This document shows, in pieces, positions 34,234-42,212 of a stretch of 64,000 nt of DNA. This DNA is from Brevibacterium album DSM 18261 (GTDB lineage: Bacteria > Actinomycetota > Actinomycetes > Actinomycetales > Brevibacteriaceae). The stretch is from assembly GCF_000426445.1 (NCBI RefSeq), contig NZ_AUFJ01000012.1, forward strand, positions 62,001 to 126,000, written 5' to 3'. Under the pieces are notes generated by a model that was given only the letters and a program-made list of their open reading frames with translations, was not told the origin of the DNA and ran no database searches. Positions within the stretch are counted from its first letter, which is position 1. The number at the start of each line of letters is the position of its first letter. A program made the translations under genes and the position numbers.

Positions 34234-35685
34234 TCACTCGCGGGTGAGGGGTCGGGCGCGGCCTGCTCCGGCCTCGGCGAGGAGCTCCTCGCACGACTGC
34301 TGATCGCGGTATGTCCGCCAGCGGATCTGTCCGGCCTCCTCGCGATGCGCGAGGACGCGGATGCGGGGCAGCGCGTTGTAGCCGAAGTGCGTCGAGAAGC
34401 TGTACGCGCCGGTGTCGTGCACCGCGAGGAGGTCGCCGGTCTCGATGCGGGGCAGCAGCCGGCCGCGGGCGAGGAGGTCGCCGGCGAAGCAGGCGGGCCC
34501 GGCCACGTCCTGCGGGACGGCGGGGGCGATCCGCTCCGTGCCGTCGGGTGCGAGGACCGTGAGGCGCAGCGGCCAGGCCTCCGGGGCGAACACGGTGCGG
34601 GTGGCGACCTGCACACCGGCATGGGTGACGGCGATGCGCCGCCCGCCCGTCGACTTCGTGTACTCGACACGGGTGAGCAGCGTGCCGGCCTTGGCCAGGA
34701 GGGAGCGCCCGAACTCGGTGACGATCTCACGGCGGCCGGAGAACAGGGCAGGGGCGACCTCCTCGAGGACCGCTCGGTACTCGGCATAGGCGGGCGCATC
34801 GTCCTCGCCGGAGAAGTTCGTCGTGAGACCGCCGCCGATGTCCACGCGGGTGACCTGGTGCCGGCCCGCGCGGGAATCGATCTCCTCGGCGAGCTCCACG
34901 GCGTCCCGGATCCCCAGCGCCATCTGCTCCATCGCCATGCCCTGCGAGCCGCTGTGCACGTGGAGCTGGGTGAGCCACGGCCGGGATGCGAACACCTCGA
35001 CGAGGGCCTCCCGCGCCCCGGGATCGCGCAGGCCGACCCCGAACTTGGACGTCTCCGTCGCGGTGCTCATCGCGCTGATGGCTCCGGCGCCGCGCTGAGG
35101 GTTCACGCGCACTCCGATGCGGGAGGCCGTGCCCGAGGTGCCGGCGGCATCCGCTCCTGTGACCGCGCTTGCCGTGCCGGCAGCAGCTCCGTGCCCGATC
35201 TCCTCGTCGATCCGGTCGAGCTCCTGCCAGCCGTCGACGTTGAGGGAGATGCCGCGTGCGAGCGCGAACCGGATGTCGGAGCGCGTCTTCGCGGGAGCGT
35301 CGAACACGATCCGCTCCGGCGGGACGCCCGCGCGGAGAGCGAGCGCGATCTCCCCGCGGCTCGCGGCCTCGCAGCCCAGCCCGGCATCGCCGAGGAGCTC
35401 GAGGAGGGGCACGAGCGGGGCGGCTTTGACCGCGACGGTGTGTAGGTCTGCGGGCATGCCCGGTGCCGCACTCCCGGCCCCTTCCGGGCGGGAGAACGCG
35501 CTGCAAAGCTCCGCAGCGCGCGCACGGACCCGGTCCTCGTCGACGATCCCGAGCAGCGGAGTCTCATCCGTGAGCAGACCCCGCCGGGCGACGTCCCTCA
35601 GCGCCGCAGCGCGTCGGTCGGCGTGGCGGCTTCGCGGTGCCGTGCCGCGTGCGGGAGAGGTGCCGTGCCCGGGGCCCGCGCACAT
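34234..35685 (-). CDS. Diaminopimelate-decarboxylase-like PLP enzyme (fold type III)
   Basis: 483 residues. PLP lysine K87 in HTVAVKAAPL, the barrel strands IVFDAPAKTRSDI, LNVDGWQELDRI, RIGVRVNPQRGAG and KFGVG, then LHVHSGSQG, VDIGGGL (phosphate loop) and EFGRSLLAKAG. The C-terminal beta domain has GPACFAGDLLARGRLLP and VHDTGAYSFSTHFGYN. The position that is CESGD in LysA reads CFAGD, so the substrate-binding Glu is absent; a substrate other than meso-diaminopimelate is likely. The ATG at 35685 has GGAGGGG upstream and lies 8 nt after the methyltransferase stop, forming a two-gene operon. An Ala/Gly/Thr insert lies near residues 155-180. Confidence 0.82.
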   Translation of the reverse strand: MCAGPGHGTSPARGTAPRSRHADRRAAALRDVARRGLLTDETPLLGIVDEDRVRARAAELCSAFSRPEGAGSAAPGMPADLHTVAVKAAPLVPLLELLGDAGLGCEAASRGEIALALRAGVPPERIVFDAPAKTRSDIRFALARGISLNVDGWQELDRIDEEIGHGAAAGTASAVTGADAAGTSGTASRIGVRVNPQRGAGAISAMSTATETSKFGVGLRDPGAREALVEVFASRPWLTQLHVHSGSQGMAMEQMALGIRDAVELAEEIDSRAGRHQVTRVDIGGGLTTNFSGEDDAPAYAEYRAVLEEVAPALFSGRREIVTEFGRSLLAKAGTLLTRVEYTKSTGGRRIAVTHAGVQVATRTVFAPEAWPLRLTVLAPDGTERIAPAVPQDVAGPACFAGDLLARGRLLPRIETGDLLAVHDTGAYSFSTHFGYNALPRIRVLAHREEAGQIRWRTYRDQQSCEELLAEAGAGRARPLTRE

Positions 35686-35692
35686 CCCCTCC

Positions 35693-36595
35693 TCACTCCT
35701 TCCTCGCGAAGGCGAGCTCCGTCGTCGGGCTCTCCCGGAACCGGCGCGCGAGCGTGCGCTCGAGCGGGTGGAGCATGCGGCCGGCCAGTCCGCCGGTGGC
35801 CTCTGTGAGCGTCGCGGCCCGCAGCGCTCCGCCCCAGGCCTTCCGCCACAGCCACGGGGCGTCCACCTGCGCGTTCATGAGCACCAGGTGGGGTGTGCGG
35901 TGCTCGAGGCGCAGGCCGGCCTCGGCGAGGGCGTCCTCGATCCAGGCGAGGCTCCGGTTGGTCTGGTGCGCCCGGTGCTCGTGGGCCGCGGCGCCCTGTG
36001 CTGCGGCGTCCTCTGTCGCGGTGCCGTCTGCCGTGGTGTCCGCAGACTCCGCGGGCACCCGGGCCGCCGGCCGGTGCACGAAGTTCTCCGTGAGCACGAA
36101 GGTGCCGCCGGGCCTCAGCAGCGCCGCGATGTTCCGCAGGGCCGCGCGATAGGCCTCGTCGTCCGTGATGTGGAAGAGCACGTCCATGCAGGAGACGACG
36201 TCGAAGGAGCCCGGCTCGAACGGGCCCGTGCCGGACGTGATGTCGAGCTGCTCGAAGCGGTTCTCCGGGAAGCGCTCGCGGAGGTTGCGCACCGCCGCGG
36301 TCGTGAGATCGCTGCCGGAGACCTCCGCGGGCAGCATGCGCGACCACCATCGGATGTAGAGGCCGGTGCCCGAGCCGATGTCCAGAACGCGCGTGCCCCG
36401 CCCGACCCCCGCACGCCCGGCCTCGCGCATGAAGACCTCCTCGCGGGCCCGGTACATCCACGAGTTGAAGGCCAGGCCGAGGGCCTGATAGCCGACCCCG
36501 CGCTCGGTCCAGTCGGCGTCGAGGCTCTCCTCCCAGAACCCGCTGTGGTCGTGCTCGGCGGGCTGGGCGCCCGTCTTCGGGTGTTCGCCGGTCAT
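35693..36595 (-). CDS. Class I SAM-dependent methyltransferase
   Basis: 300 residues. SAM-binding motif I is VLDIGSGTGLY (about 70-80), then GSDLTTAAV (motif II), FDVVSCMDVLFHI (motif IV) and LRPGGTFVLTENFV. The C-terminal region after about residue 200 has a variable Ala/Thr/Glu insert followed by TPHLVLMNAQVDAPWLW. It starts with ATG at 36595 after AGAGGA. It forms an operon with the following decarboxylase-like gene, so both may act on one amino-acid-derived substrate; no product can be named. It is divergent from an aldo/keto reductase gene. Confidence 0.85.
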   Translation of the reverse strand: MTGEHPKTGAQPAEHDHSGFWEESLDADWTERGVGYQALGLAFNSWMYRAREEVFMREAGRAGVGRGTRVLDIGSGTGLYIRWWSRMLPAEVSGSDLTTAAVRNLRERFPENRFEQLDITSGTGPFEPGSFDVVSCMDVLFHITDDEAYRAALRNIAALLRPGGTFVLTENFVHRPAARVPAESADTTADGTATEDAAAQGAAAHEHRAHQTNRSLAWIEDALAEAGLRLEHRTPHLVLMNAQVDAPWLWRKAWGGALRAATLTEATGGLAGRMLHPLERTLARRFRESPTTELAFARKE

Positions 36596-36727
36596 CGCGG
36601 TCCTCTCCCTCCGGAGCGGTGCAGGTGCGGTGCGTGCAGAGTGTGCGCTCACCCACACTATCGTGGGGCATGACGCACTGTCCGTTCGCCACGCACCGCA
36701 GAGCACGCACCCGCAGAAGGAGCTCCT
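36596..36727. promoter_or_regulatory. Divergent promoter region, methyltransferase / aldo-keto reductase
   Basis: 132 nt holding AGTGTG (36640-36645) and CACACT (36654-36659) as a small dyad. TATCGT on the plus strand and TAGTGT on the minus strand are -10-like hexamers overlapping at 36657-36665. Confidence 0.35.
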
Positions 36728-37726
36728 ATGACGCAGTCGAGCACGACCGCAGCCCCGGCTCACCCGGCCCCGACCGCCCAGGCCTCGGACCCCCGCCTCC
36801 ACAGCCCCGCGCTCCCGCTCGTGCTGGGGTGCAACACCTTCGGATGGACGAGCGACCGGGCGCAGTCGTTCGCGGTCCTCGACGCGTTCACGGCCGCCGG
36901 CGGCCAGCACGTCGACACCGCGGACTCCTATTCCCAGTGGATCGAGGGCAACTCCGGTGGGGAGTCGGAGACGATCCTCGGGGAGTGGTTCGCGGCCACG
37001 GGCCGCCGCGACGAGGTCTTCCTCGCCACCAAGGTGGGGGCGCTGGACGAGCGCAAGGGCCTGAGCAGGGAGAACGTCGAGGCTGCGGTCCAGGACTCCC
37101 TCAGCCGCCTGCAGACGGATGCCATCGACCTCTACTACGCCCACTTCGACGACGAGACCCAGACGCCGGAGCAGCTCGCGCGCACCTTCGACGGCCTCGT
37201 CCGTGCGGGTGCGGTCCGCCACATCGGCATCTCCAACCTCAGCCCCGAGCGCCAGCGCGCCTGGATCGCCGCGGCACGAGCAGAGGGGCTCACCGTGCCC
37301 GCCGCCATCCAGCCCCACTACTCGCTCGCCCACCGCGGCGATGTCGAGGGCGAGGACGGCTACGGGGCGCTCGCACGCGAGCACGGCCTCGCCGTGTTCA
37401 GCTACTTCTCGCTCGCCGCCGGTCTGCTGAGCGGCAAGTACCGGACGCCGGACGCCTTCGCGGGCGCACCCCGTGCGCACTTCCTCGGCCAGTTCGGCGA
37501 GGGCCAGGCGGTGGAGCTCGTCGAGACCCTCGTCTCCATCGCCGAGGCCGTCTCGGCCCGCCCTGCCTCCGTCGCCCTCGCGTGGCTCCTGGCCAAGGGC
37601 GTCACCGCCCCGATCGCCTCGGCGCGCACGCCCGAGCAGCTCGACGCCCTCATCGCGGCGGCGTCCGTGCGGCTGAGCGAGGAGCAGATCGCCCGGCTCG
37701 ACGCGGCCTCGGCCCGGTTCGCCTGA
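36728..37726 (+). CDS. Aldo/keto reductase
   Basis: 332 residues, (beta/alpha)8 NADPH-dependent reductase. The catalytic tetrad is D63 and Y68 (HVDTADSYS), K102 (LATKVG) and H139 (LYYAHFDD). IGISNLSPER, IQPHYSLAHR, YFSLAAGLLSGKY and ASARTPEQLDAL (cofactor 2'-phosphate region) place it near the AKR11/AKR12-like bacterial group. An AAGGAG sequence precedes the ATG at 36728. It appears monocistronic. The substrate is unknown. Confidence 0.9.
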   Translation: MTQSSTTAAPAHPAPTAQASDPRLHSPALPLVLGCNTFGWTSDRAQSFAVLDAFTAAGGQHVDTADSYSQWIEGNSGGESETILGEWFAATGRRDEVFLATKVGALDERKGLSRENVEAAVQDSLSRLQTDAIDLYYAHFDDETQTPEQLARTFDGLVRAGAVRHIGISNLSPERQRAWIAAARAEGLTVPAAIQPHYSLAHRGDVEGEDGYGALAREHGLAVFSYFSLAAGLLSGKYRTPDAFAGAPRAHFLGQFGEGQAVELVETLVSIAEAVSARPASVALAWLLAKGVTAPIASARTPEQLDALIAAASVRLSEEQIARLDAASARFA

Positions 37727-37775
37727 GCGCAGCCGCAGGCAGGTTTCTGCCGTGCCCGGCGACGCGCCGGCTGCG

Positions 37776-37910
37776 CGTATGTGGTCTTTGCGCCCTGAGC
37801 GGCCGCAGCGTGAAGAGCGCACATACGTACCGGAATGCGCCCGGAGGTTCCGGCGGGGTGTATGTGGTCTCTGCGCGCGCAGAGTCGCAGAAGCGCAGAA
37901 GCTGCATACG
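37776..37910. repeat. Two tandem GTATGTGGTCT hairpin units between convergent genes
   Basis: Unit 1 spans 37776-37827 (CGTATGTG...CACATACG ends). Unit 2 spans 37860-37910 (GTATG...CATAC ends with an inner CTCTGCGC/GCGCAGAG stem). The left arms agree at 15 of 16 bases (GTATGTGGTCTYTGCG). They lie between the aldo/keto reductase and Panacea genes and could terminate both. Confidence 0.65.
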
Positions 37911-37971
37911 TGCAGTCGCCGATGGGCACGCGCCGCAGCCGCCTGCCGCGTGCGCAGGGCCTGCCGCAGCC

Positions 37972-38589
37972 TCAGGCCGGTGAGAGGCCCGGGCCCGTGT
38001 CGAAGCGCGCGGCCACCTGGTTCCGGAGCGAGCGGGCCTGCGCCTGCCTGCGGTGCTCGGCCAGCGCCTCGGCCCCGGGCCGCTCCGGTCCTTCCGCCTC
38101 CCCGGCCGCGACCGCCCGCGCGAGCTCCCGGAACGTCTCCCGCACGCGATCGGCGGGGATCGCAGGGCCCGAGGCGAAGGCCGGCCGCGATTCCCCGTTC
38201 GCCTCGCCGGCGGTGTCGGCGTAGGCGGGAGTGGCGCGCGCCGTGCGGATGAGCGCCGAGGAGGGCGCGGCCGTCCGCCGGCCCGCCGCATCGCCGAGGC
38301 CCCATGCGAGGACCGCGTCGATCTCGAGGCCCAGCAGCACCGCCTCGTCCTCCTCCCCCAGGCGGAGGCGCCGGGGGAGCGTAGTGCTGAAGGCGGCGTG
38401 TGCCTCGGGGTCCGTGGGGCCGTACTCCCACGCCTCGAAGCGGCCGGCGACCACGGGCTCCTCGTGCCAGGCCTCCAGCCAGCCGGCGGTGAAGTAGAGC
38501 AGGAGGAGGGCGCTCGTCTTGTCGATGCCGGGCTGGACGAACCGGATGTGGGCGATGATCTGCTGGGCGGTGAGGGCGGGGTCTGACAT
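37972..38589 (-). CDS. Panacea-domain (DUF4065/SocA-like) protein
   Basis: 205 residues. The first 80 residues match the Panacea domain: a helix ALLLLYFTAGWLEAW followed by EEPVVAGRFEAWEYGPTDPEAHAAF, as in SocA and phage GepA-type proteins, with the usual LQKLLYFA-like helix and the W-x-YGP motif. Such domains serve as antitoxins for varied toxins. The C-terminal half is Ala/Glu-rich helical sequence. No small toxin-like gene is adjacent on the same strand: upstream is a 660-nt gap and downstream are the hairpins. It may be an orphan. Confidence 0.75.
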   Translation of the reverse strand: MSDPALTAQQIIAHIRFVQPGIDKTSALLLLYFTAGWLEAWHEEPVVAGRFEAWEYGPTDPEAHAAFSTTLPRRLRLGEEDEAVLLGLEIDAVLAWGLGDAAGRRTAAPSSALIRTARATPAYADTAGEANGESRPAFASGPAIPADRVRETFRELARAVAAGEAEGPERPGAEALAEHRRQAQARSLRNQVAARFDTGPGLSPA

Positions 38590-39251
38590 GCCCCCATTGT
38601 CGACCCGCGCGCCCCTCCTGCGTATTCGAGCGCGGTGGCGAGGCGGCCACTACGCATATCTACGCGGCTGGACCAAGCAGGGGACCAAGCGCGGGCGGTG
38701 CGCCTGCTCACGGGCATCCGCCCTCTGCCGCAGCGGTCCTCCCCGCCCGCTCCCGCCGGTGCGGTGACCTCGGTGCGCCGATGAGCCGAAACCCGGACTC
38801 CTTTCGGGCGGAGCGTCGGGCGCAACCGCTTTCAACCTGCTGTTTGCTGGTGTTCCGCACTGTTTGCGAGCGCCCGCATCGCCTGTGCGGGACGAGGCGC
38901 GGATGCCGGGCGGAGCGTCGGGCTGCGCACCTCGACGCATCGGTGCCGGCATCGGACCGGCACCGCGCTTCGCCTCCCGCCCCCGGCATGCGGTTTCGCG
39001 CATGTTGAATGCGGCACGGCATGGGACTACACAGAGGACCATCGCAGCGAGCGCAGGACGGCCTGGGGGCGAAACCGCACCGGCACCGGCTCGACGAGAG
39101 TGCGGGCACCGGCGCCCGCACCTGCAGCATGAGCACCAGTACCAGCACAAGCACCAGTACGAGTATCAGCCAGCAGCGCGGCGGTGCACCCGACCGCCGT
39201 CGTCCGCGCACTCCGCGAGGAGCCGCGGTTTCGTTCCGGAGGAACCTGAGA
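38590..39251. other. 662-nt region between the Panacea gene and the LuxR gene
   Basis: No independent gene is supported. The LuxR frame stays open back to 39009, but the best ribosome-binding site is at 39238. The region contains a direct repeat CGGGCGGAGCGTCGGGC (38805-38821 and 38905-38921, roughly 100 bp apart), a 9-bp hairpin CGGTGCCGG/CCGGCACCG (38941-38965), and a hexamer microsatellite at 39131-39167 that would encode alternating Ser-Thr. Confidence 0.55.
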
Positions 39252-41924
39252 ATGCAGTCGGACAGCAGAAGCCAGGAGCACGACCGCCTGTGCTCCATGA
39301 TCGATCAGGGGCTCAACGTCGCAGTCGTGGGCCGCCACGGGATGGGGAAGACGGAGCTCCTGAGCAGGATCGTGAGGGAGTCCCGGGGGCCGGTGGTGCA
39401 GATCGTCTGCAACCCCGCGGAGTCCGCCGTGCGGCTCTCCGGGATGGACATCGTCCTCGCTGCTCTGCGGGTGCTCCGGATGCCGGAGACCCTCGAGGAC
39501 CTGGAGCAGATCCTGGCCTCGGGTGCACCTGCGGCGGCCATGGCCGATTCCCTCGTCGCGCGCATCCGCCGATCCGCGGAGCTCCCGCGCGCTCTCGTCG
39601 TCATCGACGACGTCGACCAGATGGACGGGGTCTCGCAGGAGATCCTGGGACATCTGCTGCGGCGGCTCACCGGGCTTCCGCTGCGCACGGTGGTGGTGGC
39701 GAGGCGGATCGGCCAGGACAGTCCGCTGGCGGGCATCCCCGCCGTCGAGCTCCTGCCGCTGGACCGCACGGCGTCCGTGGCACTCGCCCACACCCTGGTC
39801 CCGGAGCCGCTGTGCGAGGATGCGGCGCTCACGGCGGCGACGGCGGCCGGCGGCAGCCCCCTCGCCCTGCGGCACGTGCTCCAGATGATGACGGAGCGGC
39901 AGCGTCGCGGGGACGCGCCGTTCCCTCAGCCGCTGCGCACCTCGGAGGTGGGCGGGGAGTTCGCCCGGGAGGTGCTCGACGGCATCGGCGCCGAGGCGCG
40001 AGAGGTCCTCAGCACTCTCGCGCTCGCGCCGCTCACCTCGGTGGTCTCGCTGCGACGGCGGCATCCGGCGCTGAAGGAGGAGCTCTTCGACCTCCAGTCC
40101 AGCGGTCTCGTCGAACGGGTGGGGCCCTGCCTGCGCATCTCCGACGCGCTGGTGCGCTCCCACCTCTACTGGGCCCTGTCACCCACAGCCCGCAGGGAGG
40201 GGCGGGCGGCCGCGGTGTCCGCCGAGGCCGGCGAGACCCCCATGTGCCTCTGGCACCGGTCGTTCTCCGACTTCGACGAGGACACCGCCGCCGGGCTGCT
40301 CCGCGCGGCGCGGACGCTGCTGCGGCAGGGGCATCGGGAAGCGGCGCTGGAGTTCGCCGAGCGCGCCCTCATGCTCGCCCCGGACCCGGCAGAGCTGGCC
40401 GCACCCCTCCTCGACCTCGCGGAGCTGCTGTCCCTGTGCGGCGACTCCGTCCTCTCGGACCGCTATGTGCGCTTCGCCCGGACCTCGGACGCGCCGGCCG
40501 TGCAGCTGTGCGCCCTGCGGATCTCCGTCCAGACCGACTACCACCGCAGGCAGGCGGTCCCCTCCGGGGGAGCGCGCTTCTGGGGTCCGCGTGAGATCGC
40601 CGAGGCCCCCGACGAGGTCGCGGCGGTGCAGACGGTCCTCGCGCTGTGCCATGTGGAGCGATACGAGCTCACGGAGGCGGAGGAGCTGCTGACGGCGGCG
40701 GGCGAACTCGCAGAGAGCTTCTCGCCCGTGACGCGGACGACGCACGAGTGCGTATGGATGATGCTCGAGGCCTACCGCGGCGACAGTGCCCGGACCCTGG
40801 CGCAGTTCCACACCCTGTCCGGCCTCGATCAGTCGGTGGGCTCCGCCTTCGCAGCGGTCGCCACGGCGCGTGCGCTGATCGTCACAGAGCACTATGCCGA
40901 GGCGCGTTCGGTGCTCGAGCTCCTCGAGCACCGCCTCCCCGACGCCTCGATGTGGCTGAAGCTCCTGCCGGTCCTGCGTGCGGACCTGGAGGTCCGCGCC
41001 GGCCAGTTCCAGCTGGTGCAGCCCTATGCCGAGGAGGCGCGGCGCAGGCAGGGGCCGGACGAGCCGCTTCGGGAGGACCAGCTCCTCCTGCTGGAGTGCA
41101 GGCTGCTGCTGATGCGAGGGCGCGCGGGCGATGCGGATGCACTCGAGCAGACGCTGATGCGCCGTGCGGGCACCACCCGCAACCGCAGCGTGCTCGCCCA
41201 GCTCTCCGCACTGCAGGGGTCCTATCTGCTGCAGGCCGGACTGCCTGCGGAGGCGCTGTGGCACCTGCAGCGCTGCGAGGAGCTCGCTTCCGGCGGGCTG
41301 GCCCCCAACGTCCTCCGCCACGAACCCGAGCTCATCGAGGCGCTGCTGCGGCTGGGACGCCGGGAGCACGCACTCCTCCTCCTGCAGAGGTTCCGCAAGC
41401 GGCTGGACCGCTTCCCCTCGCGCTGGGGCGAGCTCGCGGCACAGCGCTGCGAGGCGCTCCTGGAGACGGGGGAGCGCTCGCTGGAGCTCCTCCGCCGCTC
41501 GCTGCGGGCGATGCGACCGGCGGACTCCGACCACGAGAGGGCGCGGACGGTGGCCGCCTACGCCCAGCGCCTCCGGGAACTCGGCGCGCCCGGCGAGGCC
41601 GCTGAGCAGCGTGCCGCCGCGACCGCGCTGTTCCACAGCACGGGAGACCTGCTGCGTGCCCAGGCGCTGGCGCCTGCTGCGGACCCGGAGCCCCGTCAGG
41701 CACCGGCCGAGCACCCGCTCCTGGCCAAACTCACCGAGGACGAGCGCACCGTGGTCGAGCTGGTCCGCGAGGGCTGCCGCAACCGCGATATCGCGGAGCG
41801 CATCTACGTGTCGCTGCGGACGGTCGAGATCAGACTCACGAGCGTCTACCGCAGATTCGGGGTGCGCTCCCGGACCGAGCTGCTCGCCAAGCTCGCGAGC
41901 GCACCCGAGTCGCTCCCGGCGTAG
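39252..41924 (+). CDS. Large LuxR-family (LAL/MalT-type) ATPase regulator 1
   Basis: 890 residues from the ATG at 39252, chosen because GGAGG stands 9 nt upstream; an in-frame ATG at 39129 would add a Ser-Thr repeat. The N-terminal P-loop NTPase has Walker A GRHGMGKT (27-34), Walker B-like ALVVIDDVDQ and an arginine-rich lid. Residues about 330-790 are alpha-helical TPR-like. The C-terminal HTH is LuxR-type (LTEDERTVVELVREGCRNRD, SLRTVEIRLTSVYRRFGVRSR). It stands directly upstream of the glycan operon at 42213 and probably controls it; ATP- and ligand-dependent activation is the norm for the family. Confidence 0.9.
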   Translation: MQSDSRSQEHDRLCSMIDQGLNVAVVGRHGMGKTELLSRIVRESRGPVVQIVCNPAESAVRLSGMDIVLAALRVLRMPETLEDLEQILASGAPAAAMADSLVARIRRSAELPRALVVIDDVDQMDGVSQEILGHLLRRLTGLPLRTVVVARRIGQDSPLAGIPAVELLPLDRTASVALAHTLVPEPLCEDAALTAATAAGGSPLALRHVLQMMTERQRRGDAPFPQPLRTSEVGGEFAREVLDGIGAEAREVLSTLALAPLTSVVSLRRRHPALKEELFDLQSSGLVERVGPCLRISDALVRSHLYWALSPTARREGRAAAVSAEAGETPMCLWHRSFSDFDEDTAAGLLRAARTLLRQGHREAALEFAERALMLAPDPAELAAPLLDLAELLSLCGDSVLSDRYVRFARTSDAPAVQLCALRISVQTDYHRRQAVPSGGARFWGPREIAEAPDEVAAVQTVLALCHVERYELTEAEELLTAAGELAESFSPVTRTTHECVWMMLEAYRGDSARTLAQFHTLSGLDQSVGSAFAAVATARALIVTEHYAEARSVLELLEHRLPDASMWLKLLPVLRADLEVRAGQFQLVQPYAEEARRRQGPDEPLREDQLLLLECRLLLMRGRAGDADALEQTLMRRAGTTRNRSVLAQLSALQGSYLLQAGLPAEALWHLQRCEELASGGLAPNVLRHEPELIEALLRLGRREHALLLLQRFRKRLDRFPSRWGELAAQRCEALLETGERSLELLRRSLRAMRPADSDHERARTVAAYAQRLRELGAPGEAAEQRAAATALFHSTGDLLRAQALAPAADPEPRQAPAEHPLLAKLTEDERTVVELVREGCRNRDIAERIYVSLRTVEIRLTSVYRRFGVRSRTELLAKLASAPESLPA

Positions 41925-42086
41925 CCGGGCCCTGCCCCGCTGCACGGCCGGTCCCTCCGGCGCGAGACGGCCGCCTGATCCCTCCCCGCTCCCTTCCCGG
42001 TCCTTCGCGGTCCCGCGGGCCCTGCCGGTGCGGCGCGGCTTGCCGCAGGGCGGCTGTGGGGCCCCGCAGACGGGCCCCGCAGGCCG

Positions 42087-42115
42087 GCCGGAACCCGCAC
42101 TGCCCTGTCTAGCGT
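42087..42115 (+). promoter_or_regulatory. Candidate promoter of glycan operon 1
   Basis: CTAGCGT (42109-42115) followed by CAT-CACTC, about 100 nt before the dehydratase ATG. The same CTAGCGT...CAT.CACTC layout occurs before glycan operon 2 at 54035. CCGGAAC lies about 17-18 nt upstream here. Confidence 0.4.
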
Positions 42116-42212
42116 TGCCCTCATCCACTCGATGCAGCGCGTTCGAGCACGCCGCTGGCGATGGGGCCGCGGCGCGGGACATCGGGCACCGACCGGACTG
42201 TGGGGGACGATC

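Noticed and set aside
39131..39167. CRISPR-like repeat array
   Set aside because: Only a short hexamer microsatellite without spacers; no cas genes in the window.
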